A DNA stretch of 64,000 bases from Petaurus breviceps papuanus (taxonomy: Eukaryota > Chordata > Mammalia > Diprotodontia > Petauridae): contig JAMXIF010000031.1 of assembly GCA_028583685.1 (NCBI GenBank), positions 377,353-441,352 of the forward strand, given 5' to 3'. The first letter of the stretch is position 1; each line of letters starts with the position of its first letter. Shown one piece after another: positions 1 to 10,200 of this stretch. The notes under the pieces are model-generated. The model was given only the letters and a program-made list of their open reading frames with translations, was not told the origin of the DNA and made no database searches. The position numbers and the translations under genes were made by a program.

Positions 1-26
1 TGCTGTCGTTCTGTCCTGTCTGACTC

Positions 27-163
27 TTTTTTTTTTGGGAGGGGGGGAGGTAAGGCAATTGGGGTTAAGTGACTTGCCCAAGGTCACACAGCAAGTGTCT
101 GAGGCCAGAGTTGAACTCAGCTCCTCCCAACTCCAGGGCCAGCGCTCCATTCATTATGCTGCT
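27..163 (-). mobile_element. Marsupial SINE, W-type (WSINE1/SINE1-like)
   Basis: Poly-T then AATTGGGGTTAAGTGACTTG, the reverse of the common marsupial SINE that ends ...AAGTCACTTAACCCCAATT. Abuts a second SINE. Confidence 0.8.
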
Positions 164-164
164 T

Positions 165-396
165 AACATTCATTGTGCTGTCCAACTCTTTATGACCCTG
201 TGGACCACAGCATGCCAATACTACCCAGAGAGTTTTCTTGGCAAATATACTGGTTTGCCACTTCCTTCTCCAGTGTATTAAGGCAGATAGAGGTTAAATG
301 ACTTGCCCAGGATCACACAAGTAGTGTCTGAGGCGAGGTTTGAATTCAGGTTTTCCTCACTCCAGGTCCAGTGCTCTATCTACTGAGCCACCTAGA
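165..396 (-). mobile_element. Mar1-type SINE
   Basis: Reverse copy with the long 3' tail (CCAACTCTTTATGACCCTGT, TTTTCTTGGCAAATATACTGG) and the tRNA-like head reading ...CTGAGCCACCTAGAT. Confidence 0.75.
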
Positions 397-424
397 TCTA
401 ATCTAGTTTTTCTGCTTAGAAAAG

Positions 425-920
425 CTCAAACTCCTCTGTCCTTTCAGGCCTTCCCAAACCTGGTATGACTCTCCCTTAATATGCTCTACATTTCTCCCTC
501 CACCACTATGTTTGTTCGCCCCCTGCTCCCCAACTCCTGCCCAGCATAGACCAGACTATTATGGTTTTCTACCTTTGCTCACATCGTTTCCTAGGCCAGG
601 AGTGTTCTGCTTCCCTCCTCATTTGTTGAATTTAGCTCACCTTTCAAAGCCCATCTCATCCAGAAAGCCTTTGATCCCTCTGTGGTTAACAACCTTTCTT
701 TCCTCAGACAGTGCACTTCACTTTGTAACTAACACTCTAAGGCACTTACTAGGTAACAGTGTCTGTTACAGACTCCTCTATTTGATGCCTTACTCCTCTA
801 ACAGATTGTAAATTTCTTAAATAGCAGAGACACTTCTTACCTAAACTTTCTATCTCTACCAGTACTGAGTACAGTGCCCTGAATGCCGTAGGTATTTAAT
901 AAATATTTGATAATGTGCAC
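425..920 (+). mobile_element. L2 3' end
   Basis: Matches the layout of L2 tails: a 'CCTCATCCAGAAAGCC'-type block, then TAAATTTCTTAAATAGCAGAGAC and an AGTGCCCTGAATGCCG...TTTAATAAATATTTG end. Confidence 0.6.
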
Positions 921-1105
921 TGTCTATAAAATGAAGCCAGGACTAACAACGACATTTGGTGCTACTTGACCCCGGTTTGACGAAGATGCTTGGCCATGTG
1001 CTTGTGAACTCCTGCCAGCCTGGGCAGAGATTTGGGGGATCAAAGGCCCAAGATTTTCAGATTCCAAACTGCATAACTAGAGCTGAGATTGTTTGGTTTC
1101 TGCAG

Positions 1106-1267
1106 CAAGTCCAATTGGGAGCTCTCCTCTCCAGGGCCTGGAGAACTGTCTCAAAGAGATCTCCACAAACAGGCCCCACCTCAGCCAGCCTGTGTCATCA
1201 TTGGCCCCAGAAGGGGATGGGGTATCGAGAAGAGTGGAACCCAGGAGCTGGGCTTTAGACAAGGAAG
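1106..1267 (+). CDS. KRBA1: KRBA1 exon with repeat motif SSPLQGLENCLKEIS
   Basis: Acceptor TTTCTGCAG ends at 1105 and donor GAAG|GTAAAC starts at 1268. The 162 nt (54 codons) are open in phase 1. The peptide has SPIGSSPLQGLENCLKEIS followed by a polar stretch ending WALDKE. The LxGLxNCLKEI core is the hallmark KRBA1 repeat unit. A (GT)n microsatellite begins about 15 bp past the donor. Confidence 0.85.
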
Positions 1268-4200
1268 GTAAACCAGAGATTACGCGTGTGTGCGTGTGTG
1301 TGTGTGTGTGTGAGCTCGTGTGCACTTATGTCTATGGGATCAGGGGAAGGGAGGTCCTAACACTTGCTGAAGTGAACTCTTCTCTTTCAGAGACTTGTGA
1401 TCTGGTCCAGAATTTAAGAGGAGAAAAATTCCATTTCAAAAGATTTGTCATTCAAACCTGAGTGAGACTGAACCATTAGGAGTTTGTGGCTAACTTGAGC
1501 CAGCCTACTACTTAACCATTTTGGAGAAGAGGAAACTGAGGTCCCCTAAAGTGACTTGCCCGAGAGCACATAGGAAATGTCACAAGTGGGACATGTGGCC
1601 AGATCCTCTACCCCCAGGGCCAGTACTCTTTCCTGCCAAAGCAGAATGAGTGTGTCCTTTAATTTTGCCAGCGTGGTACTAACATTGACCGGTGCTGGTT
1701 TTGTTGACTTTCTATGCTGCCTTTATCTACATCATTGTAGTAATTGTTCATTCTTTAGACTCTGTTTTCTTTGCTCCCAACAACTTTCTGCAGGGCCCCC
1801 ATGTTTCTCTGAATTCTTCATCATTTCTTATGCTGGGCTGTTTCAGCTCTATCACAAAGCACCTCAGGCCTGGGTTCTAAGCCTTCAGCAGCATCAGTGG
1901 CCCCTGTGCTTACCAACTAAGTCTCTTTTAATTCTGGGTGAATTGGCAGGACTGGCTGTGCTATTCCTTCACTCCCAAATGTCCTGGCCCATTTCCCAGG
2001 GGAATAAAAAGAGCCATGTCTAGAAGCAAAGAGTATCCTGGAAGATTCTAGGGGCCAGAGCCCCCTGAGACTATGACTAACCTTTTTAAAAAAATTATTG
2101 CTTTTTTCTAATTACTTTTCATGGATTTTCTCACCTTCTCACTCCTTCCCTCCTTTCCATTAAAAAAATTTTAAAACAAAGAAAACAAAATCCTCATAAC
2201 AAATATGCATGGTACAGCAAAACAAATTCCCACATTGGCCATGTCTAAAATATATGTCTCTTCACTTTAAGTTGATCACCTACCTCTCTCACAGAAGATA
2301 TAGGTAGTAGGTTTAATCTTTAGTTCTCTGGAATCAACACACTTGTATCCTTTTAAACTTAGAGGCTGAGAATGGAGCCAACAGATCTGACTTTCTTGTT
2401 GCAAACAGGACTGGGGGGTGAGCCCCATGACTCTTTCTGTTCGAGGCAAGGTGGAAAGGAAGTACCCTCTGAGAGTCTGAACCTTGGCATCCCACAGACC
2501 AGAATCTACAGCTCCTTTGCTCACCACCAGACTGGAAACAGAGACAAGATAACTGAAGCAGGGCCTTGGAAATGCCTTGGGGAAGGTGAACTTAGATTTC
2601 TTTGTATGCGTACCCTAGTGGCTCCTTTAGAATATGCTCTTCTTGAGGACAATATTGATCTCTACTACATTTCCTTGCCAACAGGGCTCCCTCTTAAAAA
2701 AGAATTGAAAGATGAAATAGGGCTTCCTGCACCCCATGCCCCTCTCTCTCTATTTTTCCTCCCTGACTACCAACTGTAACCATTCTGAAAGTTTAGCAAG
2801 AAAACTTAGAGAGCTTTGAATGATGGTAATTGTGTAAAGTGAAGGATGCTTAAGAACTGTGTGGTGCCTGTATCAGATTGCTTGCCTTCTCAGTGAAGGG
2901 GAGAGTGGAGGGAATTTGGAACTCAAAAACTTTAAAAAATAAATGCTAAAAATTGTTTTTATATGTAACTGGGGAAAAAATAAAATATTAAATTACAAAA
3001 AAAGAACTGTGTGGTACAGTCAGGAGAACCCTGAATTTTGAGTCAGAACATTTGGGTTTGAATCTTAGCTTTGCCATTTAATAATAGCAGCAGCAGTAGA
3101 AGTAATAGTAATATCTAGCTTTAGTGCTTTAAGGTTTGCGAAGTATTTCATGTTACTTAATTTGAACCTCACAGTGACACTATGAGGTAGGTCCTTTTAT
3201 TCCCAGTTTACAGATGAGGAAACTACAGACAGGTCAAATGACTTGCTTGGGGTCAAACAGCTAGTAAATACCTGCAGTAAGATTTAAACTTAGGTCTTCC
3301 TGACTCTAAGCTCAGTGCTGTATCCACTGTGCCACTCAGATGCCTTCTTGTTAGCCATATGACCTTGGGCAAATCACAATGATTTCTCTGGGCCTCATTT
3401 TCCTCATCTGTAAAATGGGCCAGATAATCTCCAACATCCACTCTGGCTCTATTTTTTTTTTGGAGGGCAGTTGGGGTTAAGTGACTTGCCCAAGGTCACA
3501 TGGCTAGTTTTTTTTGTGTTAAGTGCCTGAGGCTGGATTTGAACTCAGGTCCTCCTGACTCCAGGGCTGGTGCTGTATTCACTGTGTCACCTAGCTGCCC
3601 CAGAAACTTGGAGTTTGTTTTTTATTTTGTTTTGTTTTAAGGGGGGAAGGCAAAGAAATTGTGGTTAAGTGACTTGCCCAAGTTCACACAGCTAGTAAAT
3701 GTCAAGTGTCTTTGATCAGATTTGAACTCTGGTCCTCCTGACTTCAGGGCCAAGGCTCTATTCACTGCACCACCTAACTGCCCCACTGGCTCTACTTTTT
3801 AAAATGTATCAATCAGATATTTATTAGATGTCTACTCTGTGCCAGGTTATACCATGAACTAGAGATATAAAGACAAAAGTCTCAGTTCTAAATTCTGTGG
3901 CCTTAAGTGTGACTTCTTTAGCTGTTCTTAGCAAGCCTCCAGAGGCTTCTCTGTGGGAGAAACTAAGGCATTGGCTGAATTCCCTTGCGTTCCCTCTGGC
4001 CAACAAGGAGAGCCTGATCTAATTTAACAGAATAATTTCCTCCAGCTTTAGGCCCAGTAAAAGATCTACTAAAGACAGGAAGATGGTGATGGGGAAGAGG
4101 AGCTGTGGTATTTCTTTGTATCCCCATCCCATCTCTTCCTTGGACTCATCACTGGCACTTGTGGAGGCCTGGGCCTTTGATAGACTGCAGGTCCTGGGCT

Positions 4201-7200
4201 CTGGTCACCACCTTCTGTATGAGCACACCTGTTTTCTAAGCAAGCCAATGATTTTTGCCCCTTCTTGTTTTCCCAGGGGCAGCCCCCAAGCCCTCTCCAC
4301 TTCGATGTCTGGAAAACTCATTGAGGGGGATCTTGGCCATGAGGCCCCTGCGTTTCACCTGTTTGGCTAGCCCCAGCCTTAGTTCCAGCTCTAGCCCCAG
4401 CTCCAGCCACAGCAGTAGCAGCAGCAGCAGCAGCAGTAGCAGTGGTGGTGGTTCAGAGGGAGAAGATCAGAGGTTGGACCCTGAGCTGTGGAGAGCTCGT
4501 CTCAAGGGTGAGCTCTTTAGTGAGATGAGAGGAAAAATGAGGCAGAGAAATTGGGGCATCCCCAGCTCTGACACTGGGTATGGTTTCTGTTGACAGAGTG
4601 TTCCCTCTTCCCCATCCCTCGGGGGCCTATCCCTCAAGCCAACAATCCCAGCCCCCTCACAAGCAGTACCAACAGCCCCACAACAAACAAAGACCAGAGG
4701 AGGACTGACCCTGGGGATTGGAAAGCTCTCAATGCAGGTGATCTTTGGAATTTCTTATTGAGGAAGAAAGGGAGGGGACACTGTTCTCTTTAAGAGAAGG
4801 GAAAAGGAGAAAAAATATGTAAAGTAGGGGAAAGCCATGAGCTCTCTTCCTAACTGTTGGTGAATCACTGACCTATTTCCAAACAGTCTTTGTATTTTCT
4901 TGCCTCAGTTTTCTGCTGTAAAATGGGAGTGGTCAAGACTGGCCTACATTCTAGGCCTAGATGAGGAAAAGTAGTCTAATAGAGAGGTTAAGTATTATGC
5001 TTAGGGTCACACAGCTTGCCCATTATTTAAGACAAGATTTGAACTGGGGGTCTTCTTGACTTCAAATTCAGATTTTTATCTACTAGACCGCCTAGTCACC
5101 CACATAGTATTATGGTAATTGTGTAAATCATTCTCGTTTTGCTGAGCCTTGTTTTTTGTCTCAGCTCTGAAAGCAGAGGAGACTTCAGGCTGTAGTCCCA
5201 GGTTCCATGGGAAGGATGTGCCTGAAGGGACCACTGATGGGTTCCCCACCTCTGACAGCAGTGAAACAGGTGAGTGTCAATAGGAGAGAGGCAGAGAGTA
5301 AGAATGGGGGAGCTCAGAGGGCAATGAAGTGGAGAAAGGATGGGTGCTAGCACACTAGAATCTCATCTATTCATGATAGAGTGCAAAGAGTTGAACGTGG
5401 AGTCAGAAGGCTGCCTGGGCTTTAGTTCTAGCTCTGCCATTTTCTAGCCTTGTGACTCTGGGCATTGCACCTCTTTCAGCCTCACTTTGCTCATCTGTAG
5501 AATGGGGTTAATACTATTTATAGTACCTACTTCACAGGGCTATTCTGAAGATCTGACCGGAGAATGTATTTAAAGTGCTTTCCACATCTCAGAGCATTAT
5601 GTTAACATGATGCTGATACATTAGAATTCTACTTTCCCTGATCTGTATTCTGTAGTCAGGGCTTCCTTCAGTGCAGTGGCCATGGTCTGAGCAGGTAGAA
5701 AGGATGGAATCTCCTGGATCCCTGTGTGGTCTTTGGGACTCTTCAGCACTGTTTGTAGTCTGTCTCCTGTGGCTTGGCCTAGGAGAGCCCTTTTCTGTGA
5801 TAGAAAAGCCCCTACATCAAAGACATCACCAATAAGTGAAGTCTAGTTGATGAGACAGTTAGATGGTATAGTGGAGAGAGTGCTGAAATTAGAGTCAGGA
5901 ATAACCTGGGTTCAAATCCCATCTTGGAGTTTTACTGGCTGGCCAAGCCATCTATCCTCTCAGCCTCAGTTTCCACCTCTGTAAAATGAAGCTAATAAGA
6001 GTAGAGGTACCTTCAAATGAAAGGACATATTGTAAAGCACTTTGCGATCCTTAAAGCACTATATAAATGAGATTATCTAGTTCAGCTCCCATATTACAGC
6101 TAACGAAACTGAGGCCCTTTAGACAGATACACACCCATTCTTGAATGGAGGCAAAGGTGGATTTGTGAACAGACAGTCCTCATCAATGGCAGGTTCAGGG
6201 CTTACAGAGGCTGTCTTCTTATAGGGCCATCTGCTGATCCCTGTTCTGCCCCTGACCTGGAAGAAGCTCCTGACATGCCAACCCCCTGCCCCTCTTCTGG
6301 AGGGCCTGAGGTAGATGAAGACGTTGACGGCCCGAAGGCTGTGCCTGGAGAACTGAGTGTCGCAAGTGAGCTAGTCAGTGTCCCCTCATTTCTCCTCAGG
6401 TGGAGCAGACTACTAGGAGTTGGGGAAGGCCCCAGGGGCAGGGGGAGGGTTCTGTGAGGATCCCCACATGACCTTGGTATTAGCATCCTTTCTCCTCTAC
6501 TACTGCCTAGCTCCTCCCTCCGTTCAGCTGTCCCAAGCAGGGTTGGGCAGGACACGGAGCCCTGAGCTGGGACTTCCATTCACAGCTTAGCTTGTGCTAT
6601 TGTAAGCCCTTGGTCTCATTCCTTGGCCTGACTTCTTGGCCAAGATCGCTATTTAAAGGGCCCAAAGTGTGGGAGCTTGGCTCTTCCCACAGTGGGAGAG
6701 CCTTGGGTTTGGTTTGGACACAGAAATCTTGGCTCTGACACTTAGTCATGTGATCTGGAGTCAGGCACTTCAATTGTGGGAGCCCTGGTTTCCTCATTTG
6801 TCAAATAAGTATGATACCTGTGCTACCTTCCACCCATGCCTGTCATGAGGAAAACACAGTTTAAACTGTAAAGTACTAAATAAGCATTAGCTATCATGAC
6901 TGAATCTCCACTGGCATCTTCTGATGCTTGGGAGATGGGGGGAGGGTGTATAGACGCTGAGCCTGGATGTTCAAAGGCCTTGCCAAAGAAGGGTTAGATC
7001 TGACTGGTCCTACTAGGTGGGAAAGACTGACAGGCAGGCTCAGTGATGGACTGTGTGTCTCTTACACGAGGACTAGCCTAGCTAATTTTAGAGAGCCTTG
7101 GAAGCAGTTTGGCAGCTCTCTAGGGCCATCTATCCAGTTATTGAGGAGCTGGAGCTGTGATGTTGTAAGGGCATCTGCACTAGCGATCAAAGATACTAAG

Positions 7201-10200
7201 GAATACAAGGAAAGATAGCTCTGTATGTAGACCTACTAAGTGATCTTCTGACATAACTGCAGATGTGCTCAACTATACACTCAGGCACACAAATACATAC
7301 AGTTCTCTCCCCCTCCAGAGGAATAGAGTTGGAGTCTAGTGACTAAATAAGAGGATGTGTCTGCTGTCAGGTCTTAAATGCTTTCCTGGGGACTTGAGAC
7401 TAGCTGACTCTTTTGTGACTTCTTCCTCAAACAGAAACCAGCTGGAGAGGTTCCCCACTCCCTGGTCAGGACTAATGTTCGAAGGACCCACTCTGCAGTA
7501 ACTTGGCTCTTCCCAGTATCTCAGCTTTCAATGTTCCCTCTGTACAGGTCCCAAGGATGCTAAGGCAGACCCACCAGAGACAAAGGCCAGGGACTTGACA
7601 GGACTTGGTGAGTAAGTGGAGGGCCCCAGTTGAAGGAGATAGTGCCACGGGCAGAGAGGGCTGGAACACAGTGGGCAACAGTTCCTAGCTCACTCGGTCT
7701 TGGTTGCCCTCCTGTGAGCTCCATCCTAGGTTTGGCTATGACAATAAAGAGCTTTATAGGCATTGAGGGGATGGGACTATTTCAGAGATTCTTAACCTTT
7801 TTTTGTGTCCTGAACCCCTTTGGCAGTCTGTCGAAGCTTATGAATTCCTTCTCAGAATAATGTTCTTAAATGCATAAAACAAAATACATAGGATTACAAA
7901 GGAAACCAGTTATATTGAAATAAAGATGTAATTTTGTTTCCCATCCAATTTCATAAATCCCCTGAAATCTGTCCGGGGTTGGCAGTCCCCACCTTAAGAT
8001 CTGGGCTAGATGTTCTAAGGCAGAGGTGTCCAATGCATGGCCCGTGGACTGCATGAAACACTCTCCAGTGTGGAGGTACCAGATTAAAGTGTGATTGGGA
8101 AATATTTAGCAAAATAAATAAAAATACAGTAGAACATAGCTGATGTTAATATGTGGTTTTCTAAATCAAAATGCAGCCCATAGGGATCCTTTGTACTGCT
8201 GAAAGTCCCCTTTCTATTTATTTTGCTACTCTGATCTATTAGTTTGTGAATTCTAAATGGGTGAGGGCAGAGGGGTGGAAGAGCTCTAGGGGCCAAACAT
8301 GGTTCACTTATGACCAGCAGCACCAGGTGCTGAAGCTATCCCCCAGTCCAGTCCACCAGAAACACCTGAAGGCATCCAGAGCTGGGTTGGCACTTCTGCA
8401 CTGACTTCCCAGGACGCTCCATCACCACCAAGGCCAGATAGAGGGAACAAGCGCCTCTGTTCTCTGGGTGAGCCTGTTGCCAGCTGTTCTACAGGTGTGA
8501 AGAAATGACCTTTCCCTTATTGTTGTGGTGACTTTTTAATGTGATAGAAATTGGAGGGAGGGGCCAAAAGGAGCACTAGCTTTGAACTGGAAGAGTTTGA
8601 ATGGAACTTAGATCAGGTCATGGAGAGGATGCTCAGGGTCTTCTCCCAAAGCCCAGGGGATCAGACAGGCCAAAATACCAGTTAGATGCCTAGTTAAGAC
8701 AGGAAATCTATGTCAGTCCCTATGGTTACATTGGGCTTAGATTAGCCCTGTACTCCATTATGTACGCTAAGCTTTATTATTAAAGTTCTCTAGTATCTTC
8801 TTGTCAGCTGGGAGTCACACTAGGTTCCTGAAGGCTGTGCCAAACTCTGGCAGGTCATCGTTAGCTGGAAAAGCTGCTAGGACAGGACTGATGATAGACC
8901 ATATGTCTAGGGACCAAACTCAAGTCCGAACGAGATCAGAAAGTTGACCACTGAGTGATGACAGCTACCAAAGGCCACCTATTAAGAGACAGAGGGAAAA
9001 GCAAGGGACCTTCAAGTCTCACCCCCTTTCCCTTCATGCCCATCCCTGCCTTACAACAACAGACTTGTGATACCTTTGGTATAGGAGCTCCTAATGAGGA
9101 CATTTCCCCAGCATTGTAAGTCATTCTCTGTTCTGTAATTTATAGTCTTAGAAAAGTGCCTAAGGCACTGGGAAATGAAATGACTTGCCCAGGGTCACAT
9201 AGGTAATATATATATATTGAAGGCAGGATTTGAACCCAGATCTTCCTGATTCTGAGGCTGGCTCTCTCTCTCTCTTTTTTTTTTTTTTTTGCTTTTTGGA
9301 GGGCAGCTGGGTTTAAGTAGCTTGCCCAAGGTCACACGGCTAGTTTTTTTTTTTATTTGTTTGTTTGTGTGTGTTGAGTGTATGAGGCTGGATCCGAACT
9401 CAGGTCCTCCTGACTCCAGGGCCGGTGCTCTATTCTCTGTGCCACCTAGCTGCCCCCTTCAGTGAAATTCTTTAGATAAACCCAGTCTTGGTCTTGAATA
9501 GATTGAGAGAAAGAAAACAGGGTATCCATTTTTGGCCATTTGAGTATGCCTGAGGCCAGGGGGCTTCAGGATGCTGACTGGAAGAGCATTGCAGCAGATC
9601 CAGGGTGGGGCTGGATCTTGGCTTTGGCTTTGAGAACTGCTCCCCTTCCTGCTGAAAGTTCAGTCACCAAGGCGTTATGGAACCATCCACACCCAGGGGT
9701 CCCCCAAAGACCAGTTTAGTGAGCGTAGCAGAAAATGCTCATCACTATCTCTCCCAAAGGAAGGAATGCCCATCTCCACTGCAGGAGGAGCTCATCATGG
9801 TAACTGAATTGGTGATTTATCCTATTCAGGGATTGTATTAATGGAAACAAAGGGTCCCAGTGATTCCTGCCCTCAGATCAGGGCTGTGTTCCTAAGAACT
9901 CCTTATTTCCTTCTAGAAAGCCAGGATTATATAAGCAAGATGAGTATAAGTGATGCCTAAGGGTACAGACATTTATATCTGAACTTGATCTCTTTTCTGA
10001 TTTCAGCTCAGATGGGCAGGAGAATCTCAAACAGTCAGATATGTGGCTCAGCCGAGACCCCTAGCAAGACACCACGACTAGCCTTGCCCCCAGTGGTTAA
10101 CGACCCTCCCACCTTGCCAGTTACTTCCCCACAGTCTTCCTGCCACTGTGGGGATGCCCTCCGGGGGGAGCTTCACAACCTTGGCACTGCCCTCACAGAG

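Noticed and set aside
1391-1404. Possible exon after TCTCTTTCAG in the KRBA1 intron
   Set aside because: The nearest GT leaves the wrong phase and the frame soon stops.
1577-2023. 148-codon open frame
   Set aside because: It is in a KRBA1 intron after a MIR scrap, has no splice sites in phase with the gene and no recognisable motif.
9917-9943. 27-nt in-phase block after CCTTCTAG as a KRBA1 micro-exon
   Set aside because: The donor GTATAAGTG is weak and there is no motif; not enough to support an exon.
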